64,000 nt of DNA from NCBI GenBank assembly GCA_027068085.1, contig JAMOUQ010000044.1:1-64000 (forward strand). The letters run 5' to 3'. Source of the DNA: Desulfobacteraceae bacterium (GTDB lineage: Bacteria; Desulfobacterota; Desulfobacteria; Desulfobacterales; Desulfosarcinaceae). How positions within the stretch are numbered: the stretch's first letter is position 1; every line of letters starts with the position of its first letter. The translations under genes were made by a program, and so were the position numbers. The notes below the pieces were generated by a model. That model worked only from the letters and a program-made list of their open reading frames with translations, did no database searches and was not told the origin of the DNA. Positions 45,050 through 53,222 of this stretch are shown one piece after another.

Positions 45050-45304
45050 TCAGCGCAGCTGTTCGAGCATGCTTCGCAGGCGGCTGGAAAGCTCGGAAGG
45101 TACCGGTTTGTTTTTCATGGATTTGCAGAATTCCACGGTCCGCTTGAGAGTCTGGAGACAACTGCGGCACGGCGGGCAATCTTTCAGGTGCTGTTCGATC
45201 TTTTCGCAGGTATCGGGTTCCAGCTCCCGGTCCAGGTATTCGGAAAGCTTGGCAAACAATTCCAGGCACGCGGCATTGTGTTGATGGGCCGATTCACTGC
45301 TCAT
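45050..45304 (-). CDS. short zinc-finger anti-sigma factor
   Basis: An 84-residue protein with the zf-HC2 motif His-x3-Cys-x2-Cys (HLKDCPPCRSC), plus extra Cys residues at the start (AACLELF) and in EPDTCEK. It has no membrane segment, so unlike the factor at 754-1290 it should be soluble, perhaps redox- or zinc-responsive like RsrA/ChrR. It overlaps the end of the ECF sigma gene by 11 bases, implying coupled synthesis in a fixed ratio. Confidence 0.8.
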   Translation of the reverse strand: MSSESAHQHNAACLELFAKLSEYLDRELEPDTCEKIEQHLKDCPPCRSCLQTLKRTVEFCKSMKNKPVPSELSSRLRSMLEQLR

Positions 45305-45926
45305 GGTAATATCCCTTGAGTTTGTCCCTTAAAAAAAGCCTGGCCCGGTGCAGTCTGACCTTTACATTGGCCGGCGTCAGATTCAGAATCTGGGCCGTTT
45401 CGGCCGTGGAGAACCCTTCCATGTCGCGCAGGACCAGTACCAGGCGGTAGTTTTCAGGCAATTCCAGGATGGCTTCCTGCAGTTTGTTGTACAGCTCTTC
45501 GCTGAGAACCGTGTCCAGGGGTAAGGCGGCCCATTTGGGAAGCCGGTCGGTCCCGGCGGCCGGATCCTTGGGAATGAATTCCTCCAGCGAAAGCTCATGA
45601 TCAGGCGCGAATTTGGACTTGCGCCTTTTTTTGATACAGATACTGGTCGCTATCCGGTAGAGCCAGTTCTTGAATTTCGTTTCAAAGCGGAAGTCCTTGA
45701 GGTAGCGGAAAACGTTGAGGAAAGTTTCCTGAACGATGTCCTCGGCGTCGCGTTGTTCCCCGCACATCTTGAGACCGAAGTTGTACAACGGGCGCTCGTA
45801 GCGTTTCACAATTTCGGTGAAAAGTTCGTGATCGCCGTTGTTAATGGCTTCAATCAGGGCCGTGTCCTGATCGATCTTCCGGTTTTTCTTGAATTTGCTC
45901 GACTCCGCTTTTGTGCGCATCATCAT
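45294..45926 (-). CDS. ECF-type RNA polymerase sigma factor
   Basis: A 210-residue ECF sigma of RpoE/SigW style. Region 2 is at about residues 25-95 (LFTEIVKRYERPLYNFGLKM, AEDIVQETFLNVFRYL, FKNWLYRIATSICIKKRRK). Region 4 is at about 150-205 (LELPENYRLVLVLRDMEGFS, TAETAQILNLTPANVKVRLH). Three Met codons stand in a row at the start; I use the first. The ribosome-binding site AGGTG sits in the loop of a perfect inverted repeat just upstream. The gene is flanked by a 29-residue membrane peptide and the anti-sigma. Confidence 0.92.
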   Translation of the reverse strand: MMMRTKAESSKFKKNRKIDQDTALIEAINNGDHELFTEIVKRYERPLYNFGLKMCGEQRDAEDIVQETFLNVFRYLKDFRFETKFKNWLYRIATSICIKKRRKSKFAPDHELSLEEFIPKDPAAGTDRLPKWAALPLDTVLSEELYNKLQEAILELPENYRLVLVLRDMEGFSTAETAQILNLTPANVKVRLHRARLFLRDKLKGYYHEQ

Positions 45927-45930
45927 TCCG

Positions 45931-45948
45931 GCGTGTCACCTGACACGC
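45931..45948 (-). promoter_or_regulatory. perfect inverted repeat around the sigma ribosome-binding site
   Basis: GCGTGTCA-cc-TGACACGC is a perfect 8+8 inverted repeat. On the mRNA strand it can fold as GCGTGT-CAGGTG-ACACGC with the AGGTG in the loop, ending five bases before the first sigma ATG. It could also be a dimeric operator in DNA. Confidence 0.5.
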
Positions 45949-45957
45949 ATCGCGCAT

Positions 45958-46047
45958 TCAGGTGGAAACACCCATTCGTGGCAGAATGTGAACCTGCAGG
46001 AGGTACCATATACCGATAAAAATCAGTAAAACCAGCCATTGTTTCAT
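45958..46047 (-). CDS. 29-residue single-span membrane peptide
   Basis: A short ORF, ATG at 46047 and TGA at 45958, preceded by AGGGAGCCGAC. The peptide begins MKQWLVLLIFIGIWYLLQ and ends VHILPRMGVST: one hydrophobic helix of about 18 residues with a short polar tail. Its stop is 31 bases before the ECF sigma start, and the spacer is the inverted repeat just described. Good ribosome-binding site, sensible composition and operon position support it; expression is unproven. Confidence 0.5.
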   Translation of the reverse strand: MKQWLVLLIFIGIWYLLQVHILPRMGVST

Positions 46048-46179
46048 GTCGGCTCCCTAAATACGGGTTTATTGGAACGGTGTCCACTCTTTTTTGAAGG
46101 TGTCAGACAGGGACATGCCTTGTTGAATTAAAGAGACCGGTATCCGGCAGGGGTTACAGGCCGGGTTCTGTCGCTTGCA

Positions 46180-46208
46180 GCCGGCCGCGTGCTTGACGTG
46201 CGGCCGGC
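46180..46208. other. GC-rich stem-loop downstream of mobB
   Basis: A perfect 9-bp stem GCCGGCCGC/GCGGCCGGC (46180-46188 with 46200-46208) with an 11-nt loop lies just past the mobB stop. No T-run follows on either strand, so it is not a classical terminator; it may protect a transcript end. Confidence 0.4.
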
Positions 46209-46218
46209 AGACGCCGAT

Positions 46219-46701
46219 TCAGTTCAAAAACCGCTCTTCAATGAATTCAGCCAGCCTTCGGATATCGTCCCGGTCGAAGCAGGGCAGGTCGGCACCCTCA
46301 ACGGGCGGGCCGACCAGGGCGGCCACTTGCGTGAGCCGGATTGCTTCCATGGGGCCGGCAGCCCGGGAGACGACAAGTATTTTGGGATACGGCGCATGCT
46401 TGAACCCTTCGATCAGGACCAGATCCATGTCGTCCAGGTACGGCAGCAGGTCGGAAGGAGACGGATCGTCCATTTCCTTTACGAGGTTTATCCGGCGCGG
46501 ACCCGCCAGGATGACGGCCAGGGCACCTGCGGCCTTGTGGCGATAGCTGTCCTTGCCGGGTTTGTCGTTTGCAACGTCGTGGCGGCTGTGCTTGATGGTT
46601 CCGATCCGGTAACCTTTTTCTTTGAGCGCGGGCACCAGTTTTTCGATCAGGGTCGTTTTTCCGGATCCGGAATAGCCAACTATGCAGATCGCTTGTGTCA
46701 T
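46219..46701 (-). CDS. mobB: molybdopterin-guanine dinucleotide biosynthesis adaptor MobB
   Basis: A 160-residue P-loop GTPase-like protein with Walker A GYSGSGKTTLIEKLVPAL, TIKHSRHD typical of MobB, and a Walker B-like DLVLIEGFKHAPYPKI. MobB assists MobA in attaching GMP to molybdopterin for molybdenum or tungsten enzymes. The ATG at 46701 matches the family start. It is a lone cofactor gene here; mobA is not in view. Confidence 0.93.
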   Translation of the reverse strand: MTQAICIVGYSGSGKTTLIEKLVPALKEKGYRIGTIKHSRHDVANDKPGKDSYRHKAAGALAVILAGPRRINLVKEMDDPSPSDLLPYLDDMDLVLIEGFKHAPYPKILVVSRAAGPMEAIRLTQVAALVGPPVEGADLPCFDRDDIRRLAEFIEERFLN

Positions 46702-46939
46702 GTGGTTTCCCATCGGTTTTTATTTGCCAGCAATAATGGTTTCCGACATATGGCAAAGAGGCTAATGTCAGCCGGCACCGTTGTCAAGATCGACGGGAAG
46801 GCATTGGAAGCGATGTCGGTTTTCAAGTGATCATCTCACTTGACTTGGACATGGCCACCAAGCTACACTCGGTTATCGGTGTGTTGAATATCTGCCTGAC
46901 ATTCTGGTTCCTTATTCTTTCATAAGAAGGAGAGCATCC

Positions 46940-47359
46940 ATGTTGCGTCTGGGCGCCGAGCCGCCGGACAACCGGGAAATGGATTTGGACGATATTTTTC
47001 TGGCCCGCCTGAAACTTTTGATTATTATGGCCAAGGCCTATCTCGAGGATTGTCCCCTGGGACAGTACAGGCGTAAGGCGATTCTGGAAAACGCCGAGCA
47101 TATAGAGGCGGAGTCTGTCGAACTGGGAGGGCTGGGGGGCAATTTCCGGAAGCCGGAAAACCCCGGCAGGGCCATGACCTTCGATCATGTGTTTTATCAG
47201 CGGGTAAAATTACTGGCGGTCATTCTTAAGGCCGTGGCAAAGGGATATCCCATGGGGTTTCACCGTAAAAAGGCCCTGGCTGACAACCTGGAGATGGTCT
47301 GCCGCAGCCTTACTTTCCATGGCCGGCTCAAGGACATGGACTTTCTCCAGGTGGCCTGA
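46940..47359 (+). CDS. helical protein with an internal duplication
   Basis: A 139-residue protein of unknown function. Two halves repeat the same pattern: DDIFLARLKLLIIMAKAYLE...CPLGQYRRKAILENAEHI (about 16-54) and DHVFYQRVKLLAVILKAVAK...YPMGFHRKKALADNLEMV (about 82-120). Each half reads as helix, turn with Pro-(L/M)-Gly, then a basic helix. It is soluble and basic. GAAGGAGAG precedes the ATG. A stand-alone receiver-domain gene follows 54 bases later on the same strand, so a signalling link is possible. No named family recognised. Confidence 0.6.
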   Translation: MLRLGAEPPDNREMDLDDIFLARLKLLIIMAKAYLEDCPLGQYRRKAILENAEHIEAESVELGGLGGNFRKPENPGRAMTFDHVFYQRVKLLAVILKAVAKGYPMGFHRKKALADNLEMVCRSLTFHGRLKDMDFLQVA

Positions 47360-47413
47360 GACGGTAACTCTGACCCGACTCGAACTTTAGCGGCCGGAAA
47401 GTGCGGAAGCGGC

Positions 47414-47806
47414 ATGACCGATATTGTCATAATCGATGACGATTACTTGGTGCGCAAACTGCTGGTCGACGCCCTGGAATACGGATGCAACAGGAAGGTG
47501 CAGACTTTCGAGGACGGTTTCAGTGCCTGGCGGGTATTGAGCAGTGGTTGTGCGGCGGACCTGGTAATAGCCGATGCCAACATTCCGGAGATGAACGGGC
47601 TGGAGCTGCTGGAAAAGTGCAAGTCACTTTGTCCGGCCTGCAAATTTGTTCTCACATCCAGCGATCAGAGCAACGAGGACCGCGCGCGAGCCCTGGGAGC
47701 CGACGCTTTCCTGATGAAACCTTTCAATGTTACCGATCTGTTTGCCGTACTGCAGAATCTTTTGCCTGCCGAAGCTTCGCCGGGCGCGCGGCCGGGAAAA
47801 GCGTGA
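47414..47806 (+). CDS. stand-alone response regulator receiver protein
   Basis: A 130-residue CheY-like protein. The acidic residues D8-D10, phosphoacceptor D54 (VIADANIPEMNGLELL), T81 and K102 (FLMKPFNV) are all in place, so it should accept phosphate. It has no output domain. No kinase is nearby. Two small tandem hairpins (TCCCCG/CGGGGA at 47813-47829 and TGCCGC/GCGGCA at 47830-47848) follow the stop without a T-run. Confidence 0.9.
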   Translation: MTDIVIIDDDYLVRKLLVDALEYGCNRKVQTFEDGFSAWRVLSSGCAADLVIADANIPEMNGLELLEKCKSLCPACKFVLTSSDQSNEDRARALGADAFLMKPFNVTDLFAVLQNLLPAEASPGARPGKA

Positions 47807-47954
47807 TCGTAGTCCCCGGCCGACGGGGATGCCGCTTTTATGGCGGCAAGGGAAGCGTTATGAATGCCCGCGCGTTTCGCGCCGGGCGGCGACCTGCACA
47901 GATCTGACGGCCTTGCTCGTCTGCCTTGTCTCCTGGGCCCTTTTCAGGAGGAGG

Positions 47955-48332
47955 TTACGGGGCTGAACACTGATTTATTATGAATTTCAAGCGCGTTTTT
48001 TGATCCTTGGTCAGATTCTCGAACCTGACGCTGTGCCGCTTTATTTTCTGTTTCTGGAAAATCAGCTGTCCCGTTTCATTGTCCGATACGGTGGTAAAGG
48101 TGACTCCGGACAGGGGCGGGCCGTTGCTGGGGGCCAGTTTCAGCTCGTATGAGCCTTTGCCGATTTTCAACCCCTTGTCCAGGTAGTAGAAAGAAAGTCC
48201 GCCCATGCTGATGTCCCCGACAGGGTTTTTGGCCCTTGAATGTTCCAGAATCACAAACAGGTTGTTGCGGGGACGGTAGCGGCGGCTGCGGCGCAGTTTA
48301 AGGGCGACCAACCGTTTTAAGGAGATAATCAT
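47955..48332 (-). CDS. PilZ-domain protein
   Basis: A 125-residue protein with the PilZ c-di-GMP motifs RxxxR (R14-R18, in RRSRRYR) and D-x-S-x2-G (DISMGG, 40-45). A basic N-terminal segment precedes the domain. ATG 48332 has GAGGGAG nine bases upstream. It is divergent from the periplasmic-binding/GGDEF sensor gene, so a c-di-GMP producer and a receptor share one intergenic region of 375 bases. I found no riboswitch or clear promoter in that gap. Confidence 0.8.
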   Translation of the reverse strand: MIISLKRLVALKLRRSRRYRPRNNLFVILEHSRAKNPVGDISMGGLSFYYLDKGLKIGKGSYELKLAPSNGPPLSGVTFTTVSDNETGQLIFQKQKIKRHSVRFENLTKDQKTRLKFIINQCSAP

Positions 48333-48707
48333 TGAACCATTCTCCCTCTTGGACAATCTGTGGCCGGTATGGCGCGAACACCTGATGAAAAACTCGGCCC
48401 ATATTTAGCAAAAGAAATCGGAGATGGCGACCATTTTTTTACAATCTGTTGCCGGCAGGTAAAACCGGATCCCGGGCTCTTTGGGATGTTCTCCAGTTTA
48501 TGGCTTTACAATTTACTGAAATTGTGAGACTAAACGAAGGCTGTTGAAACGGTACAGCGTAACGGTCCCTGCAATGGACGCTGGCTGCAATGGTTGTGCG
48601 CGAATGATTCAGTATTTGGCAAAACGCTGCCGTTGATTTAAAAAAACGCAATTCGATACCTGACGGTAGTGTTGAGCCGCGCCGGGTGCATTCATGTTCG
48701 CTGAGCA

Positions 48708-50579
48708 GTGCGCCACGCGGTATGGGGAGGGGGCCATTACCCAGTGCCGCTTTTAGCCCGTTTAATCAGAGCCATCAATATCGGATGGATCTGCTGTTTT
48801 TTCCTGAGCCTTACAAGCCTCGCCCCGGCGGCAGATGTTCAGCTGACCGCCGCCGAGCGCGAGTTTCTCCAAAAAAACAGCCCCATAGTTTTTGTCAGCC
48901 AGAGCCATTATCCGCCCTTTGAGTTTATCGACAACGGTGAACGCAGCGGGATGACCATCGAGCTTGCCCGCTGGATGGCAACCGAACTGGGGTTTTCGGC
49001 CCGCTTTATCGATGCGTCCTTCCGGGAGGCACAAAACGCTGTTCTGGACGGGACTGCCCATGTCCTTACAAGTCTTTTCCGCAGTCCCCTGCGGGAAAAG
49101 AAGTTCGATTTCACCAAAACCATCTTCAGTGTTCCGGCATCCATTTTTATCCGATCTGAAAGGACCGACATCAGCGGGCTGCAGGATCTGGACGGCAAGC
49201 GGATTGCGATGCAGGCCGGGGACTACGCCAAAGAGTTTCTGGAAACCCGTAAAATATCTTTTCAGGCCATTTATACGGACAATTTCGCCCAGGCCATAGA
49301 CTTGGTGGCGGCCCGCAAGGCCGATGCGGTCATAGGTGATGAGCAGATCGTCTGGTACCATGTTTACAAGAGCCGCATGACCGATCAAATCAAGAAAGTT
49401 GGCGAGCCCCTGTACACCGGGAAAAATTGCATGGCGGTAAGGGAAGGCAACAAGGTGTTGCTCGGCCTGCTGAACAAGGGGATTTCCCTGGCGCAGAAAA
49501 CGGGGACCCTGGAAAAAATAAATCGTAAATGGCTCGGAACCGTCCCGGGGGTGTCCCGGGCAGCCATGCCGGCCTATTTTTCCCAGATTATCATTGTCAT
49601 GGCCACGGGGGTCGTTCTTCTGGTTATGGTCTGGTTGTGGAACGTGCGTCTCAGAAAACTGGTGGCCAGGCGGACAGAAGCCCTGCAGCGCAGTGAAAAC
49701 CAGTACCGGACGTTGGTTCAGAACGTCAACGTGGGGGTCTATCGCACGAGCGCCGACGGCCGTTTCATCAAATTCAACCCGGCTTTGGTGCGTATTTTCG
49801 GATATACCCGGGAAGATGACTTTGCTGCCGTTCCGGTTGCAGAGCTATATGCTGATCCCGGGCAGCGGGCCGAGTTTATCGACCAGATCACCAGGGACGG
49901 GACGGTCAAGGGCAAGGTTATGAAGATGAGAAAGAAAGACGGCACCCTCTTCTGGGTGGCATGTTCGGCCACGGCCGAATTCGATGACAAAGGCAATCTG
50001 AAATGGATCGACGGGATAATCGAGGATATCACCAAAAGGAAAGAATACGAGGACGAATTGTCTTACCATGCCTATCATGACCCGCTGACCGGCCTGTTCA
50101 ACCGCAATGCCCTTTACGAACGGCTTGAAGAGAGCGTCAAGAATGCCTTGAGGTACGACCGGCGCCTGGCGGTGCTCTTTATCGACCTTGACCATTTCAA
50201 ACAGGTCAACGACACTTACGGCCATGAGTGCGGGGATGAGGTCTTGCGGCAGGTGGCCGAACGCTTTAAAACCATTTTACGGGAATCCGATCTGGTTTTC
50301 AGGTTCGGAGGTGACGAGTTTGCCGTGATTCTGGCCGGGGCGAAAAACCTGGATCCGGAGCCGGTGGCACAAAAAATAATTTCCGAATTGTCCCGGCCCT
50401 ACCGGGTGGATTCCAGGACGATCGATTTTGTGCGGCCCAGTATCGGCATTGCCATCTGCCCTCAACACGGCTGCGACGGAAAAACCCTTTTGCGGTGCGC
50501 CGACAAGGCCATGTACCGGGCCAAAGGCAATCCCAAAAGGTATATTTTCGCCGCTCCCGCCGATGACAAGGCCAACTGA
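48708..50579 (+). CDS. SBP-PAS-GGDEF membrane sensor diguanylate cyclase
   Basis: A 623-residue protein from a GTG. A hydrophobic signal sequence (about 24-42) precedes a periplasmic solute-binding domain of the family 3 type (about 55-275: IVFVSQSHYPPFEFIDNGER, RKADAVIGDEQIVWYHVYKS). A membrane helix lies at about 288-312, a PAS domain with PAC at about 335-450 (FIKFNPALVRIFGYT) and a GGDEF domain at about 455-610. The active site GGDEF is at 534-538 and the inhibitory RxxD (RESD) at 525-528. It should make c-di-GMP in response to a periplasmic small molecule, probably an amino-acid-like ligand. No EAL domain. Confidence 0.92.
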   Translation: MRHAVWGGGHYPVPLLARLIRAINIGWICCFFLSLTSLAPAADVQLTAAEREFLQKNSPIVFVSQSHYPPFEFIDNGERSGMTIELARWMATELGFSARFIDASFREAQNAVLDGTAHVLTSLFRSPLREKKFDFTKTIFSVPASIFIRSERTDISGLQDLDGKRIAMQAGDYAKEFLETRKISFQAIYTDNFAQAIDLVAARKADAVIGDEQIVWYHVYKSRMTDQIKKVGEPLYTGKNCMAVREGNKVLLGLLNKGISLAQKTGTLEKINRKWLGTVPGVSRAAMPAYFSQIIIVMATGVVLLVMVWLWNVRLRKLVARRTEALQRSENQYRTLVQNVNVGVYRTSADGRFIKFNPALVRIFGYTREDDFAAVPVAELYADPGQRAEFIDQITRDGTVKGKVMKMRKKDGTLFWVACSATAEFDDKGNLKWIDGIIEDITKRKEYEDELSYHAYHDPLTGLFNRNALYERLEESVKNALRYDRRLAVLFIDLDHFKQVNDTYGHECGDEVLRQVAERFKTILRESDLVFRFGGDEFAVILAGAKNLDPEPVAQKIISELSRPYRVDSRTIDFVRPSIGIAICPQHGCDGKTLLRCADKAMYRAKGNPKRYIFAAPADDKAN

Positions 50580-50588
50580 CCGCGGCGG

Positions 50589-51572
50589 CTATCCCGAGCT
50601 GTTTTTTTCAATTTCCTCCAGGGCTTCCCTGGCGGCTTCCTTTACCTGCCTGCCGGCGGGATCTTTGAGCACCTGCCGGATGTACCGCGCGGCCTCGGCG
50701 GTTCCGATCTGCCCAAGGGTGTAGACTATATCGCCCCTGGCCTGCTCGTCTGCAACCTGAAAGCGCTCCCATAACGGGCGGCACAGGCCGGCGGCCAGCT
50801 GAGAGTTGCCGGCGGCCAGGTATTCCACCACAACCATCGCCCCAAGACGGACTGACCAGCGCGGATGGGCCAGCAGGTCGGCGAGGGCCGGAAATATCCT
50901 GTTTGCTTTTGCCATCATTTCGGCTACCTGGTGAGCTTTTCCATCTTCCAGCAGTTGTCTCAGGCATCCGGGCGACATCCGGGCGGGATCACGGGAGATA
51001 CCCATCTCCAGAATTTCGGCCGGATCCACCACACCGGTCCAGCTGAACTGTTGGTCCAGGATGGTATGCGGAACCGAACGGACGCCGTCTGCGGCCGCCC
51101 GGCTGGAGAAGGTGGCGGCGTCGATGATGATCAGCCTGACCAGGGCGGTGGAGTCGGCCAGCATGAGCAGGCGGCCGGCCATCTCGGGGCAGAAAGGACA
51201 GCCCGGACCGATATACAGCTTAAGTGGCATGGGAGTCCGGAGCTTTGAGAGCATTGCGGCCAAGGCGGTGTCCGGAGATGGTATCGTGGCGTTGCTTCCG
51301 GCGATTGTATTGAGAAAAGCAGGCAGAATCGGACCGGCGGGAATTGCCTGGTAATAAATATTGTCAAAGCGTCCCGTTATAAGGGCCGGGCGTGCCGGAA
51401 CACCGTCGGGTTCGTTTTCCAGGCCGATTCCGGGCGCCAGCGTCGTAAGTTCCCTGGCAAATTCGGCTATCAGGGCGCCGGCGCGGCTTTGGTCTCCCGC
51501 CAGCCCGATCTTTGCCGGCCGGGACAATTTCCCGGCCCATCCGATTATGGTTTCCCTGTCTTCAGGGTTCAT
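50589..51572 (-). CDS. thioredoxin-fold protein with C-terminal HEAT repeats
   Basis: A 327-residue soluble protein. Residues 1-100 resemble a first thioredoxin-like fold without cysteines. A second at about 110-195 carries a Cys-x2-Cys (IGPGCPFCPEMAGRL) and a cis-Pro segment (VRSVPHTILDQ), as in PDO/glutaredoxin-like proteins. The last 130 residues contain HEAT-like repeats (ALADLLAHPRWSVRLGAMVV, DEQARGDIVYTLGQIGTAEA). ATG 51572 follows GAGGTG. It starts two bases after trmO. A disulfide enzyme or redox sensor with a docking scaffold is the likely role. Confidence 0.75.
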   Translation of the reverse strand: MNPEDRETIIGWAGKLSRPAKIGLAGDQSRAGALIAEFARELTTLAPGIGLENEPDGVPARPALITGRFDNIYYQAIPAGPILPAFLNTIAGSNATIPSPDTALAAMLSKLRTPMPLKLYIGPGCPFCPEMAGRLLMLADSTALVRLIIIDAATFSSRAAADGVRSVPHTILDQQFSWTGVVDPAEILEMGISRDPARMSPGCLRQLLEDGKAHQVAEMMAKANRIFPALADLLAHPRWSVRLGAMVVVEYLAAGNSQLAAGLCRPLWERFQVADEQARGDIVYTLGQIGTAEAARYIRQVLKDPAGRQVKEAAREALEEIEKNSSG

Positions 51573-51574
51573 GC

Positions 51575-52414
51575 TCACCTCTTTTTGCGTGTTGCCGTAT
51601 CTGGGCGGGTCACCTTCAGTATTCTGGCCGCGGCCCCGCATGCCTGCCAGCTTATCTCCAGGTCGTATAGTCGCAAGCCATGCTTCGACGGGCCGCAAAG
51701 TGTGCGTTTGTAAGCCGGCCGGGGATCAAGCTCGATTATCCTGCGGATCAGATGTTTCAGCCCCGGATACATGCCTTCAAGCTTTCGGCATTCCTGCCTG
51801 GCCTGTCGGGAGAAACCGACTTTCAGGACGGCTTCCGGCCGGCGGTGGGCGAAACCTCCCCGTGCATCCGCAATCTGATCAGACCAGGGCAGGTAGGGCT
51901 TGATGTCCAGTACGGGAGTTTGATCCAGCACGTCGAGTCCGGAGACGTGAAGGAGGGTCTGCCGGCGGCAGAATTCCATCTTCTCCAGCCTTACGGCTGA
52001 AATGCCGACGGGATTGGGCCGGAAACCGCTGCGGGTGGCGAAAACCCCTGTTTTGCGGTTGCCCCCCAGCCGCGGAGGCCGGACCATGGGGCGCCAGGAG
52101 CGCCTGCTGTTGGCATGAAACCAGAACACCACCCAGATATGGGAAAATTCTGCGAGCCCCCGCCAGGCCTGGCGCAGGTGGTAAGGCGGAAAGATTTCGA
52201 TCACGGCCGGCGCCGTAGCGGCCAGGGACGGCTGACGGGGTATTCCGAATTTTTCGGTAAAGCAGGATGTCACCGTGCCTATCGGTTCCAGTCGGAGGTG
52301 ATTTGCCCGACGGTCCGGTGCCGGCCCGAGACCGGGTACCGGACCGTCGGCCTGCGGATCGGGCTCCGGCTCAGGGTTGGCAGGGCATTTGGCCGGGGAA
52401 ATTTGGCTTGACAT
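51575..52414 (-). CDS. trmO: tRNA m6t6A37 methyltransferase TrmO-like protein
   Basis: A 279-residue protein of the TsaA/TrmO family, which methylates threonylcarbamoyl-A37 in tRNA. Diagnostic motifs are LEPIGTVTSCFTEKFGIPRQ, GLAEFSHIWVVFWFH, VFATRSGFRPNPVGISAVRL, VLDIKPYLPWSD and ELDPRPAYKR. The first 40 residues (Pro/Ala/Asp-rich) precede the conserved domain and may mean that the true start lies further in. It is coupled to the thioredoxin-HEAT gene. Confidence 0.9.
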   Translation of the reverse strand: MSSQISPAKCPANPEPEPDPQADGPVPGLGPAPDRRANHLRLEPIGTVTSCFTEKFGIPRQPSLAATAPAVIEIFPPYHLRQAWRGLAEFSHIWVVFWFHANSRRSWRPMVRPPRLGGNRKTGVFATRSGFRPNPVGISAVRLEKMEFCRRQTLLHVSGLDVLDQTPVLDIKPYLPWSDQIADARGGFAHRRPEAVLKVGFSRQARQECRKLEGMYPGLKHLIRRIIELDPRPAYKRTLCGPSKHGLRLYDLEISWQACGAAARILKVTRPDTATRKKR

Positions 52415-52489
52415 ACTCCACCTGTTCCTGGAAGTTATTTTCAGAATGCAGGGCCAATTCTAACTTTATTCAGACAAAAGGCAACCACC

Positions 52490-53104
52490 ATGTTCAATCC
52501 GGAAAAGATTTTAGGAAATTTGCTGTTAAGCGGAGCCCGCCGCAGCTCCGGGGTATCGGGCGGAGCCCTCCTGGGGCTGGTCGGAGTGGCCATGGAAGCT
52601 GTCGAACATTACATGAATCAGGACAAGCGGTCCGGATCGGCGCCCGGGCCCGCACCTGGAATGCCGCCGCCACCGCCTCCCGGCGCCGGCCCTCAGGCCC
52701 CGCCGTCTGCTCAGCCTCCGCCTCCGCCGCCTGCGCCGGGAAGCGGGCCGGAGATGTCGGCCCGGGACAAGGCCGTTTTGCTGATACGGGCGATGATCGC
52801 GGCGGCCGCGGCCGACGGCGACATCGATAACCGGGAGCGTTCCAGGATCATGGATCAGGCCGGAAAGAGCGGCCTCAGTGAAGAGGAGCGCGATTTCCTG
52901 GAAAAGGAAATGGCCAACCCCCGGCCCCTGGAGACCATAGTGTCCCAGGTGGATTCACCCGAACTGGCCGCCCGGGTCTACGCCGTATCCCTGGCGGCCC
53001 TGGAGGTGGACACCGAGGCTGAAAGGCAATACCTTCGCAACCTGGCGGGCGCTCTGGGGTTGACCGCCGAGCAGGTGGCCGGAATAGAACAGCGGTTAGG
53101 GTGA
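52490..53104 (+). CDS. DUF533/TerB-like protein with Pro-rich linker
   Basis: A 204-residue protein. A short N-terminal Gly/Ala segment may touch the membrane (GGALLGLVGVAMEAVEHYMN). A Pro-rich linker of about 40 residues contains several runs of four to six Pro. The C-terminal 110 residues are a TerB-like helical domain of the DUF533 family (RAMIAAAAADGDIDNRERSR, LEVDTEAERQYLRNLAGALG) with acidic residues that could bind metal. Function unknown. About 120 bases separate it from the GYF-AIM24 gene on the same strand. Confidence 0.8.
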   Translation: MFNPEKILGNLLLSGARRSSGVSGGALLGLVGVAMEAVEHYMNQDKRSGSAPGPAPGMPPPPPPGAGPQAPPSAQPPPPPPAPGSGPEMSARDKAVLLIRAMIAAAAADGDIDNRERSRIMDQAGKSGLSEEERDFLEKEMANPRPLETIVSQVDSPELAARVYAVSLAALEVDTEAERQYLRNLAGALGLTAEQVAGIEQRLG

Positions 53105-53222
53105 CTCGGCGGGCGGTTCGGTGTCCGGGTCGTGCTTTGCGGTGCGGTGGCCGCTGCGGCAACACCCGGTGATTAAAAAAACTCAGGTGAAACTGTAATT
53201 TTGCCAACAGGAGGCTTTCAAA

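Noticed and set aside
46180-46208. Stable hairpin after mobB as an intrinsic terminator
   Set aside because: No T-run follows on either strand, so it is listed only as a stem-loop.
47813-47848. Two tandem hairpins after the receiver gene as a terminator
   Set aside because: No T-run; stems are only 6 bp each.
48333-48707. c-di-GMP riboswitch upstream of the SBP-PAS-GGDEF gene
   Set aside because: No GEMM-like conserved core is visible; only weak short hairpins.
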